Shown here one piece after another: positions 12,001 to 23,700 of a DNA stretch of 64,000 nt. Positions within the stretch are counted from its first letter, which is position 1, and each line of letters begins with the position of its first letter. Both the position numbers and the translations under genes were made by a program. Source of the stretch: Holothuria scabra (Eukaryota; Echinodermata; Holothuroidea; Aspidochirotida; Holothuriidae); contig CM074188.1 of NCBI GenBank assembly GCA_037179385.1, forward strand, positions 18,307,318 through 18,371,317, written 5' to 3'. The notes below the pieces were generated by a model, which saw nothing but the letters and a program-made list of their open reading frames with translations, did not search any database and was not told the DNA's origin.

Positions 12001-12829
12001 GAGGGTCCCCATCCAAATGCTAGTAGGCCTAGTGGTTTGCCGAATTGCCAGGTATATGTGGGTAAAAAAAATTGAAAGACAACTGCCTTCCTAATGTAAG
12101 GTAAGGCCCCATATAGGCCTATAGGCTTTCAAGTACGTACATCATAAATTTCCCCCCATGTGTGGAACAATGCTATAGTATAGAAAGCTAACTACGTCAG
12201 TATATAGGCCTTCATCAGTGGCCTAAGAAGACCTGGATCTGCAGATTTTGGGCTCAGTCGCAGATCCAGGATTTTGAGAAAGAGGGGAATTAATACACCA
12301 TCAACAAACCAGACACCGGGGCATTGGGGGTCACCTCCAATAAAAATTTGAATTCTGCTTATATGCTCATATACAATTTGACATAAATAATTTACCAAAT
12401 ATTCAACAATTGGTTGTACCTGTATGCAATTGAAAACTGATGCAGATCTCCTTCCCCTCAATCACCGTGCACCACCCCACAACCCCCATCCTCACAAGGG
12501 AAATAAGAAATCTGCATTCTAAATTCAGTTCAAGCCAAAGTACTGTAGGGCTACTACCAGTAACCAGTTGGGCTACAGGAATCGTTTTTCATGGTTGTCA
12601 GAATATCTGGGACAACAAAAAAATTCCATACGGACAACCAATACATTAAGGGTTGGTTGTCCCATGGACAACCATTTTCCTCTCGGACTGAAAAAGTATA
12701 CTGCTGATTGATAAATTCTTTTACCTTTTTCGATAATAGTTTCATAACCATATTTCAGACTTGGAGTGTTCCAGCTGTCTCTCAAACATCACATCTTTTT
12801 ATTCTTCAAGACCAATAATGCATGAACAT

Positions 12830-13154
12830 CAAGGGCGGATCCAGCCCTTAGCTGAAGGAGGGGCAGTTTGAAAAGGGGGCGCCAACATCATACAGGGGCC
12901 GCATGCATACTCTTGAATTTGACCTCATTACAGACCTCATTTCTCAGACCAACTCCCATTGCCACAGTTACATATAGCTATACGGTTCGAAATTCTGGGG
13001 ACCTTTATTTTTTTTTTTTTTTACTTTTCGGGCAGTTTTTACTTTACTTAAAGACTCAGGGGGTGCATTTTTCTTGTATTGAGGGGCGCTAGACTGGTCA
13101 TAGGGGGGGCAGTTGACCCTACTGGGCCCCCCCCCCCCCCCAGATCCGAACTTG
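12830..13154. mobile_element. hAT-like MITE in copy B
   Basis: Orthologous to 720-1026. The flanking octamer is ATGAACAT at 12822-12829 and 13155-13162. Homopolymer C/G runs make it slightly longer than in copy A. Confidence 0.8.
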
Positions 13155-13404
13155 ATGAACATAATAGCCTTCTGTTTTGTAATTGTGTGAAAAATATTTT
13201 GGACAACCAAATTTCCTTCTGGACAACTACAATGAGTGAAATGGTTGCCCCAAGACAACACTAAATATTTTAAAAATGGAGGCCTGGGCTATGAGGGATA
13301 CTGTAAGGTAGGCTAAGCATAGTACAGCTGTTGTACCTGTACATACAGTATGAAAAGTTGTTTTCCCCAAGATCTAGGCAGGACTGCATATAAATGCTAT
13401 TTCT

Positions 13405-13548
13405 GGGTTAGGTTTCCAACCAAGTAGTTCAAGTCAAGCTATAGTCTTGACCTTTTTTTCTGTTTTGGTTCACAGGCTTGTTTTCCCTACTCCAATTGCT
13501 TTTGCAAGCACAATGGCAGTAGGTTCCATTTTTAAAGTCTTCAGTGAG
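13405..13548 (-). repeat. tRNA-derived SINE body, fragment (copy B)
   Basis: Reverse-complement counterpart of 341-480; the tRNA-like head is absent. Confidence 0.6.
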
Positions 13549-15279
13549 ACCGGGCCCGGAATCTGATGTATGTTGAGTGTACATGGAATGCCAAATGCAA
13601 TAAAAATTAATGCCTGAGCAAAATTTATGTCCTCGGTTATTGACAGTGGCATTACTAGTAGACTTTTTCATCGGGAGAGGGAAAGTGCTGATCGATGGTG
13701 GGGCAAACGAAAATGCTCCTATACTGTCGCCTATCGAGTGCCACTATTGACCAGCACATTGTGTATAGAGAACACTTTGCCTGAAATGTGTTTCAGATTG
13801 CATAAAATGGTACTGTACTTCCCAGCTGTTGTTTTTACTACTAAAAAGTGCTGCTTTCAAGAGGTGTTTGTGAAGTTCTTACACATTTTGCCCAATATAC
13901 TTTTTACATGAGGGGGGTATACAAGAGCCACTGCTGATGCCACTGGTAATCGGTAGGTTGATTTAAAATTCCTTTAGGCAGAATAGATTGCAATCGCCCT
14001 CCCCCTTGTCCCTTTCTGTTTTAATGGGGACTATAGTGTTCACATCATCATCAATCATCATTATTATGACTCTTATAACAACCAATTTTGACACCACCCA
14101 TTAATCATTTAGGGACATGTGATTTGAAATCATGGAAGTCTGTAATATGCACTCTTCCCTAAGATAAAATACTGTTTCATATTGCAAATAGTCTTGATTT
14201 ACTTTTCAGGTGTTCTTCAAAGTACTGTACATGCAGTGGGCCACACATACAGAGCCAAGTGAATGACCAACCCCTCAGTTGCTAGGTGTTACACCCATAG
14301 GTGAGTGAAAATAACTGCAAGATGTATTAAAACAAGTCTTTCAATTTCCAAAAGCATGTTTTCCCAGCTAACTTCCAGGTAGTACTTCCATGGTTCACAA
14401 CACTATAGCACAGAACAGACTACCTTGACCTGTGCAGAATTGCTCGTAACGATTTCACGGCTTTAATTAGTACCATGAGTGGTGGCTCTATGTTGGGGCA
14501 AGAGGGGGCATTTGCCCTCCATAGATTTTGTCCTTGGCCCCCCTCACTCCCCCTCCCTCTGCCCAAATGTTAGCTGGTCAGTAAGGAGTTGGGTTTGGGT
14601 TTACTGAAAAGAATTTAAGTAACATACCTCTCCAGAGACTACATTTTTCATTCAGAGATACAGTATGCTAAAACCTCAGAGCTTCCAGGGGAGAAGCCTG
14701 TTTGATCCTGCCTACTGTAAGAGGTGACGAAAGGGAAAACTAACTTGTACTTGAACTGTACTTGAAATTAAATTTAAACTTTGAACTTTTTATTGAGTTG
14801 ACTGACACAAAATGTACATGACATGTTCATGTTGGGTATAGTTAAATCTCATCTTTACTATCTAGAAACTTTATACAGTATCTATATTTACTAAAATATT
14901 GCACAGTTTATGAGCATTGTTAGGCCTTTATCCAATATCTTGTTTGATAATGATGCAGAGTTGCAGTATCAATTAGTTGTCCACAAAGCCTGAGTGAATA
15001 TTATTTTCTCCCAATTGCACAATATACCCAGCACTATGGTAATGTCGGACGTTGCCAACATTTTCAGAATTGTAATTGTAATGTGCTTGATTAGTTTACC
15101 TTTACAAATTGGGCTAGTTGCTATATTGATATGATGTGCTCCCTTCCTTGAAGACAAGAGCATTCACCCCAGTATACAGTACAGTAGTGTACAGTAGTTA
15201 GACTGCCCTGTTTCATGATTGGCTATAGAGTCAAGTAGTACAGGAAAATATTCTTTCCTGAAATGTGAAATTTACTTAA

Positions 15280-15851
15280 AGGCATGTTCTGGAGACAAAA
15301 TTCGTTAACTTCAAAAAAAGCAGAAAAATTTTCTCTTTCAAAAGGTGAAAACTGCATTTCAGTAGCTTATAGCATTTGGAAGATACAAATTTTTAAAAAA
15401 CTGCAATTTTTTCTTGGGATTTGATGCATCATGGGAAATCTGTGATGTCATTGTGGCACATTAATTTGATGTTGCATTCAATTTACTTATAATTATGATG
15501 CCGCTGCAGACAATCAAGGAACATTGTTGGTTGTGCTCTACATATGTTGAAGGGTAATGCTAGATCTACAGGAAAAGATATTCAAACATTCCAGCAGTAT
15601 CAAATTTCAAGGACAAACAGGGTGTTAAATTATAAAGGAAAACAAAAGGAATTGGAAGCAATGTGCCCACATTACATAACTTGCTGTGGTTTTGTTGAAG
15701 AGCAGAGGTATTTTTTAACAGAAATAACCCATCTTTAAAGTGAGATATCTTGAGTTAGGAAAATGGTATTGTGAAAAGGTTTGAAGGACATGGTTTGGAA
15801 TATTTTTGTTTTTCTTACTTTACGAAGGCAAAGAGCCACCAGAACATGCCT
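15280..15851. mobile_element. TTAA MITE with perfect 13-bp TIR (Kolobok-like)
   Basis: The ends AGGCATGTTCTGG and CCAGAACATGCCT are exact inverse complements. TTAA lies on both sides (15276-15279 and 15852-15855). TTAA followed by AGG is the arrangement described for Kolobok/T2-type elements. Its ORF (15544-15738) has no recognised domain. It is nested in copy B. Confidence 0.85.
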
Positions 15852-16317
15852 TTAATTGCTTGGTTTGCCTGAATCATCATTATGGAATGAGAAAAAAATT
15901 GTGAGATACCTCCTTAAAAACAAGCAATGAGAAGAAAATTGTGAGATACCTTCTTAAAAACAAGCCACATATATTATCAAATTTACAGTAGTTAGAAGTG
16001 TGGTTATAATAATTGAAAACCATGCATCCATACAGTTCATCATGTGCTGCAAACTTGCATCACCAGCTGTAAATATGATATTCCATTGAATTGCAGCATG
16101 ATCTACTACTGTCGAGGGCCACTATGACATATATTAGAGCCAGTTTGTCCCTCATCAGCAACTACAGGTAATTATGGAAGCCAAACACAGGGAGGATTGC
16201 AAATGGCCTCAACTTTAAACCAATAGTTATTGCCCAAGACTAGCTGAACTTTCATTGAGTTCAGACAAACATCATAAATGTCCTATATGCACGTTTCCCT
16301 TATACAACATGACAGAC

Positions 16318-16560
16318 GGTGTGTGTTTGGTCTAACGGTAGAGCATCCACCTCTCACACGGAAGGCTCACTTCCCAGGTCGAGTCATACCAAAGACTCTA
16401 AAAAAGGAACCTATAGCTACTGCCATTTTGCATGATCGCTGCTCTGTATAAGCAGTGGGGTAGGGAAAACAAGCCAGTGAGCCACAACTTGAAAAAAGGC
16501 CGTGGGTGGTTCGACTTGAACCAATAGGTTAGAAACTGGGCCATAAGACTCCATCTAACT
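16318..16560 (+). repeat. tRNA-derived SINE with RNA polymerase III boxes
   Basis: The head resembles tRNA-Glu: A-box-like TTGGTCTAACGGTAGAG, an anticodon-arm-like CCTCTCACACGGAAGG, and a degraded B box (CTTCCCAGGTCGAGTC). The body shared with 41336-41580 follows, ending in the AATAGGTTAGAAACTGGGCC region. It is not a functional tRNA gene because the acceptor stem and T arm are degraded. Confidence 0.75.
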
Positions 16561-17146
16561 ACAACATGTATTACAGCCAGGGCTGGAAAAAATATTTATT
16601 TTCCAGGAAGGGAGTTGCATTATTTCCCAGGAAGAGAGTAAAAGTTCCCACAATTCTCCCTGCATTTTCATGAAAAGGGAAATTTTCCTCCAGATGTCCA
16701 AATTTTCTGGGAAGGAGCTTCTCAGCTTCACAACTCTTTTCACCCTTGATTATAGTATTGTAGTACATGCTGTAAGAAGTCACAACATCCGGCATGGTGC
16801 CATGCAGTCTCTTTCCAAGGGAATGATGAAATCCTGCATAAGAGGCACAAGCAACCCAAATCTATGGCCAAACCCAGAGATTTGTCTGGGAATTATTTTG
16901 AATAAAATGTTATGAAAGAAAAGTTGAAAATTTGGATTTTAAATTCAATGTTCATTTGGGTTTGAAAATTAAATTTCAACTTTTGCGGTTTTTAAAGGAC
17001 AATTGCATTTCCTTCAAGAATTAGAAGGAAGTACACAATTGGAATGTTACTTGTCACTTTCTGGACAATAAATAACATACCCATCTATGCTCCCTTGAAA
17101 AGAATGGAATTTGTTTCCTAAAATGTTTCCCATATACAGTGGGGAC

Positions 17147-17421
17147 CATGGGGGTCCGCAGAAAAAAAGTCAGGGGGGGGCAAAATTTCTAGGGAGGGGC
17201 AAAACCTCCAAGTCACAATGAATTGACACAAAGCATGCAAAAATTTCAGCCCAAAATGCCTCCCAGATTGCCAGAAATGGCATTTCTAAAGCCTTTTTTT
17301 CGCATAAAAACACGTTTTATTCGGGTTTTTGCTTTGATTTTTATACGTTTTTTCAAATTTTTGATTTTCCAGGGGGGGGGGCAAGTGCCCCCCCCCTTGC
17401 CCATACCTGCGGACGCCCATG
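17147..17421. mobile_element. hAT-like MITE
   Basis: Termini CATGGGGGTCCGCAG and CTGCGGACGCCCATG are inverted repeats with one mismatch. The flanking octamers GTGGGGAC (17139-17146) and GTGGGGAT (17422-17429) differ at one base. It has G/C homopolymers inside. The ORFs on both strands here are shadows of the repeat. Confidence 0.75.
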
Positions 17422-18252
17422 GTGGGGATCGTCCATCATAACTGGGAGATGAATCCCCTGTCACACCTTGCTCACCTTAGCACCTCTCTGGCACTCCTGG
17501 TTTTACTGAACACTTATGGCAAAATAAATTGCCAAAACACAAAGGGTCATTCAAGATTTTAGTTGTTTTGCCCTCTACCTAAACAAAAAGGGATGGGGGT
17601 ATTGGATGCCAGTCTTCCCTTGTCTTTCTGCAGTGGAAGTGTGATGTCTTTGCCACAGTGTGGGCCAAGGAGGAGGGTGCAATATTTACTGTAATTGTCA
17701 AATTGAGTTCTAAAGCTTTGACTATTTTCATGACAGTAAGCATTTCTTCTGGAGTACAGTACCATAGCTTGACTGTCAGACATGCATCTCTCTTCTACTC
17801 ACAGTAGTTGTATTTCCTTTTATTTTTTAACCTAGCTAGGCTACTCTCATCATTTCAAAATGGATTTATGAAGTCAGAAGTCCTATGTTTTTTATTATTA
17901 CTTACTTTATCTATTATTCCAACAACTTAATATACTACCCAATCTGTTTCTTTGGGTGTTAATTCTGAAAATTCAATTTTTTTCTAGTGATAACTGGTTG
18001 ACCATTTTCAAATGCAGTCATATGCTTGCAAAACATAATTACCTGCTTTCCAACGTGCTTTTGAAATGTCGGATATTAACATCAAAAAGCTGACCAGGAA
18101 AGAAAAAAATCCTTTGTTAAACAGAATTTGTTTTGTAATTTTTTAACGTGCTGTATAGGCTCAGTCCTGGCAGATCTGCAATTACAGGGTCTTCCCATTT
18201 TAGCCATACTACTCCAAGGCACATGACTGCTGTTGTCATTTTTCCACATTGA

Positions 18253-18496
18253 AAGGCAAAAACAGTCATCCCAAACTTACTGTATTTCGAAGCAAAGGCT
18301 AAAGCTCACAATTTTCTTTTCACTTCTTTTAATTTCTTAAAAGTATCTTTAATAGTTTTTTAGGACTTCAATATTACATATTCTAGGAAAACCAAGCAGT
18401 GACTCCCCCAAAAATGGCACATGACCGTGAAGAGCCGATCATGAAACAGGGACGGTGTACTACACTACTTTTAGTTGGGGAGACTGCTCTTGCCCT
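18253..18496. mobile_element. TTAA-type MITE, decayed left target site
   Basis: Inverted ends AAGGCAAAAACAGTC and GACTGCTCTTGCCCTT pair with small gaps. TTAA is at 18497-18500; the left site reads TTGA. Sequence past the left end is shared with 8548 and about 38253. Confidence 0.55.
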
Positions 18497-20043
18497 TTAA
18501 GCTTTTCATTAATCATGCTTTGATATCAAAGGGCAGAAAGGAGGATCTGAGATTTCTCTAGATTGAAACAGTATCATTAAATTGCATGGTAGGAACATTT
18601 ACCATTTGCATTTGGCATGAACATATCCATGGACAAAAAATACCTTTCCACAAGTTACAAATTTTTTGCCATTTGTCAGTTTGTTAGTTTTTTTCTTCAT
18701 TCATTTATCTTCAAAATATGATGTAAAGGATAAAATGTAGTTTCCAAACTTTGCTAATTGCTCCAGTATTGTTGCCTGCTTGGACAAGGGGCGACTTGAA
18801 GTACAGGTCTAAGTGCAGTACAATCTACTTTGTCAACAGTTCAGTTGAAGATTTCCTGGATTGCCACAATGAAAATGACACTGATGAGGCAGAGGCAGAC
18901 AATATAATGTGGGAGGAAGCAGTCAAGTCTAAACATGAAAGTAGACTATCTAGGTAAATTCACTATGCATTGGTTTCAGTTTCTTTGAAAAGAGAATCCT
19001 TGTACCTGATGGAAAAATGTCAAGTTTTTGTTACATCTTTTGAATTTCCATTGTGATCTGGATTCTGCTCAAAATATTCCCGGAATGGTAGTATGCCTAT
19101 CCCCAGTTCCAAGACCTACTGACAGTAATACCAACCTCACCTCTGAAGCTCTGGCCTTGTCCAGTTAATCAAGTTTTGGCACCACAAGTTTGAAAGAAAT
19201 CTTTTATGAGTAGCTCTCTCTTCAAGAAAGTGAGAAATATGAGAACAATTTCATCTTTTTGGAATTTGTGACAAGGAGAATAAAGAAAAAAATTATAAGT
19301 GTTTTTCGTAGTTCCATTTCTAGTTCCAGCTGAGCCTGCTTATTACATTTAATTTGAAAAAGTACCAACGCAGATTACTGAGCAATCCAGAAAAATTTCA
19401 AGTAAGCAAGGACAGAGCAAAAATATTTCTGTGGGCATTTCATATATTATTCTGTTTTTTATTTGGCACAGGAGGACCAGCCCAAGGATCCACCCAAAGT
19501 TGTCAAGTTCACCTCTGCATATGCTAGTCATTTACGGTGTCATGTTCAACTGGACTGAAGATTCAAAATCTCAGCTACAATTGGGGTGTAAAAGGCACCT
19601 GGTTGATGCTTCCCAACCAGGATGGATTTATGCATGATTTTGAGTATCCTGGCAGAACCCAGAAAACCACATCAATACTGGAAAGATTGCTTGCCTTGCT
19701 TGCCATGTAATGGTTTACATCACAAAAGCAATTTTTATTGGCCAAATGTGTTTTGTCAACTTTTGTGTATGAAGTTTTGTGAATGGGAAGATGGTGTGAT
19801 ACCTGAACAGTATTGCCAACCAGCTTGTAACTGTATTGAAGCCTTTCATTTATATGTTATAACATCAGCTATACCTGAAACTTTAGGTCTGAATTTTATT
19901 CCAGTTTCATAAAAAGCATGAAAGAAATAATGGGACTATCATATCATGCACAATAAAGACAACAAGAATATAGGAACAATTTTTGGTGCACTCAGTGGAG
20001 CATGTGTCTTTTGTAAGCTTCAAATGAATCATAAGTTGAAGCA

Positions 20044-20280
20044 GGGTTCCTACATTTCTGGAAACTAATTTTTCACTTTTCCAGGGCCAAATATTAAAAG
20101 AATTTGCACTTTTTTTTTTTTTTTTTTTTTTTGGGGGGGGGGGGCTTTTACATCAAATTATGAAAATTTGTGAAAATTTCCATGAATTTTTCATGACTTG
20201 GTTAGCACATGTTTTTGAATTGGAAAACTTTACCAGGCCCTGGAAAATATTTTTTCAGTGATGGCAGGAATCCTTCTAAA
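20044..20280. repeat. Dispersed GGGTTCCTACA-type repeat
   Basis: It starts CAGGGTTCCTACA and ends GGCAGGAATCCTTC, with CCAGGGCC and GGCCCTGGAAAA pairing inside. It contains a T-then-G homopolymer run (about 20110-20144). It resembles the repeat at 62444-62742. Confidence 0.5.
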
Positions 20281-20398
20281 GGTGTTTAAGTCATTTGTTT
20301 AATAGAGACATTGGTATGCCAAAGGAAGTGGAAGTTTGAAACTGCATGTTCAGGATATTCAGATTGATAATTATAGATTATTTATTTGTAGTAACTGT

Positions 20399-20565
20399 CA
20401 GTGTTGTAACAAGTCACGACTCAAGTCACTTTCTCTCAAAATGATAGTGACTTGATAGAATTCAGGAGTAATATCCCCATTGAAATAGTACAGTGACTCG
20501 AGTCACATGAAAGTTTGAAAATTGGTGACTCGAGTCACTAATCTAGTGACTCAATTACAACACTG
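20399..20565. mobile_element. hAT MITE, 167 bp, exact TSD
   Basis: Termini CAGTGTTGTAA and TTACAACACTG are inverted repeats. The exact octamer GTAACTGT flanks them at 20391-20398 and 20566-20573. CAGTG termini plus an 8-bp duplication are classic hAT. The interior repeats the palindrome GTGACTCGAGTCAC and variants. Confidence 0.9.
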
Positions 20566-20599
20566 GTAACTGTACTGTGTAAGAAATACCCATGCATCA

Positions 20600-20790
20600 T
20601 GCTGATATCAAATTCAAGAAGGCAGAGTGGCTCATATTCCAGCAGATAGTGCAGTCTGATTCAACAGGGTTTTGTGTGCTCACTTTGATGATATACCCTT
20701 CAAACAGTAGACTAGGATTGTGTCTGCACAATGAAAAGTTTTAAACAGCTGTGGGTGGCTAGAATTAAAAAGGTTGGGAGAATGTATGAA
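20600..20790. repeat. Fragment related to the MITE at 8548
   Basis: It shares AGGATTGTGTCTG, AAAGTTTTAAACAGCTGTGG-like and GGTTGGGAGAAT blocks in the same order as 8740-8820. Confidence 0.5.
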
Positions 20791-23700
20791 GTAGTGAGAG
20801 GACTTGGCCTAGCTTGAATATTCTACCTCCAGAAGTAGACCCTAATTCACATTTAAAAGATATCCTGTGAAAAAATGTTTCAAATAAATTTATGTTTAAT
20901 ACGTCGAAGTAGAATGTTCTGATAAAATTCTTAACTCAATTCTTCAGATGCTCAAAATATATGCAAGTAAAGTTATCAGATTTTAAATTCAATTTTTGTG
21001 AACTTAGAGCAAGCATTTGTTACATATCCTACCCTTGCACTGATCAAATGTGTTTTCTTAAACTTCTTTTGCAAATGATTGAAATATTTCTTTTCTTAGA
21101 TTTGAATATGCCATGAGCAAGGGTGCCAGTGGAAAAACCAGCAAAATGGGAAGCTCCTTGCCAGGAATTGTTGAAAATTTGGAAGAATATTTTTTTTTAT
21201 AGACGAACATTTAATTTCCAGTGTAAATTTTATTTGTGATGAAAATACACATTTCCTAGCTATCATCATGTTTGGAGCCCTCGCCATGGTTAGTGGGACA
21301 CAGAAATTTTCCAATCTTGAAATTTTCTATTAATGGTTTAAACCAAATCCCTGTGTTTCATTTTGAATAAAAGCAATTGTAAAATCAGGACTTTATACTG
21401 TAAGCATTGCCCATCCGTGCTGAAACATTGACATCACTCCTTGAACAGTACTTCCTTCAGGTGCAGTCATGACATGCTTTGGGTCTATGTTGCCACATTC
21501 ATGTACCTTATTACCTTATGCCAACCTTATGCCAACATTATGACTTGAATAAAACTTTTGATTACATTTAGTTCAAGCATTGAACAACCCATGAGAACTT
21601 TTTTTTTTCAGCTCTCTTCCACTGATTTGGTTTAATCCTACACCTGATCCACAAGCTTGTTTATATGTGATATTGTGCAGTACTTTATGTGCCCCCACCT
21701 GAGTGCCATTTAGAAACCAGCCTGGTAGTAAATGGTGCATGCTGGTGCATGCATGGTGCCTCTTAAATTGGAGACTGTGGCACTGCTTCGATGGGTCTCA
21801 TATATGTCCTAGCATCATTATTGTTTGCTCTTAGTTATGGAGGGACTAGTACATTTAGACGTAAAATGATTTTGCTATGATGCCGAATTTAAGTTGTTGC
21901 CATAAGCAGGAGAAAACATATTTGTGCAAATTGCATGCATACAGTATGTGCACTTGCTTACTGTACAAACAGCACTGCTACACTTGAAGGGAATGTACTG
22001 AGCATATCCACAAAGATAGTTAGGAATAGCACTTTATACATGAAGATCAGTACCAATTGGTTAAATTTTGATATGAATTGAAACAATTACTCCACTCTTA
22101 TTGATCAATGTTTTTTGGGTACTGGTAGTTGTGTACTCAATCAATGGCATAAAAAAGCCTTCTAGATGCATGGGGAAGCTATAGACAGCAAGGGGGTGCC
22201 CAAATTCATTTTTCTTGAAAGCCTCTAGCTCCAATATTCATGGGTGGGGGTTGGGGGGGGTATGGGATAGGAATGAAACCTTGCACACACAAGCTCTGAG
22301 GTGTTTGAATTCTCCATGGACCCCTGTGCATTGTCCACCCAGGTCCACCCTACTGCTACCTAGAAGTCCCCAATAAGAATGAAGTTGTATGTAATTGTAG
22401 ACTTTTGAAACTCAATTTAGCTTTGCTGAACTTCTAGTGCTAAAGGTGCACTAGGCTGGTGTTCTTGTTTAAATCGGAGAAGGTACTAGAGTGTGTAGAA
22501 CACAGCTTTTAAAATAGGGCTTCATTGTGATCCTTTTTGAAGTCTGAAAACTATGTAAAAACTTGCTGCCCTTCAGAAAAAAGTGGAATGTGATCTATTG
22601 AAAGTTTGACCATACATTTTCTAGGGATGGATTTGTAAACTTCAAAAAGGAAGTGGACTAGTTCTTGTCAGCCTTTCAACCTGCAGGAGAGTGTGCATGG
22701 TAAGTATCACCTCCTCCTTTCTCCCCCTCCTCGTCCCCTCCCCCCTCCCCCCCATTTTGGTCCAGAATGTTAATGAAATACACTAGGTGCATGCTTGATT
22801 CTATATGAGAATGAACGGCTCTTTAATTGCAAACTCAAAATCATCAAAACAGCTTCTGTCATTCTCATTCAAAAGAAATGGTAGGTAGGCTATACATCTT
22901 TCTACAGGTCCTTGCTCTGGCCAGTGAATGCAATTTACAACACTACCATAACTGCTGTAAACCACTGGAAATAGATTCTTCTACATCCTGTAAATACCCC
23001 ATCATTTTTCTGATCTACCTCAGTAAGTGAATGGCCTGACCCAACTAGTCTTCAAGGCATATGTAAAGGTATAGGAAATATGTAATTCACTCATATCTCA
23101 TAGTAATATTAAATGATTTTTGACAAAATTATAATAATTACTGGAATTCCTAAAAAGTCAATTGACAGAAATATTACATAAAGCAAAAGATGAGAATCAG
23201 GTAGAGTACCATATTCTTACTGGAATCTTGTACCAGCTGTTTCACTTTATTGTTTTACACTTAAAATTTCCCATCAACATGCCATAATACATTTCTTGAT
23301 CAACAAGCATGACAGTGGAAAGCTCTTATTTTTTAATAATAGAAGACACAGCAATGATTAATTCCCAAACAAAACATAACTCTTCTATTTTGCATGTTGT
23401 TCTGAATTTACTTCAAAAATGATACAAAAACTTGTGTTTTTCTTAAAAAAAGTTTATATTTCAAGTTACATGAAAACTACTGCCACGTTTGTAAATGAAG
23501 TTTTTAAAATATAGGAATTCGAGGCTTTCATGCAACTTTCATGATATATCTTGCATGATAGTTTGGGTCTACAAGTACATTTTTTGTCACTGATATCATG
23601 ATATGCAATTCCCATCTCAATGTACTTCTGGGTGGCCTTTCCACTCCTATACTTGCACTCCTGTCACTGTACCCTAACATGATGACACCGGCCGTCTTCC

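Noticed and set aside
16318..16390. Possible functional tRNA-Glu gene
   Set aside because: A- and B-box-like motifs are present, but the acceptor and T stems do not pair and the SINE body follows, as in the other copies.
17223..17464. ORFs on both strands here
   Set aside because: They are translations of the hAT-like MITE at 17147-17421, including its G/C runs.
19349..19912. Possible transposase exons inside the 16-kb element
   Set aside because: Open stretches exist, but I could not match any to a DDE, THAP or piggyBac motif; kept only as unassigned candidates.
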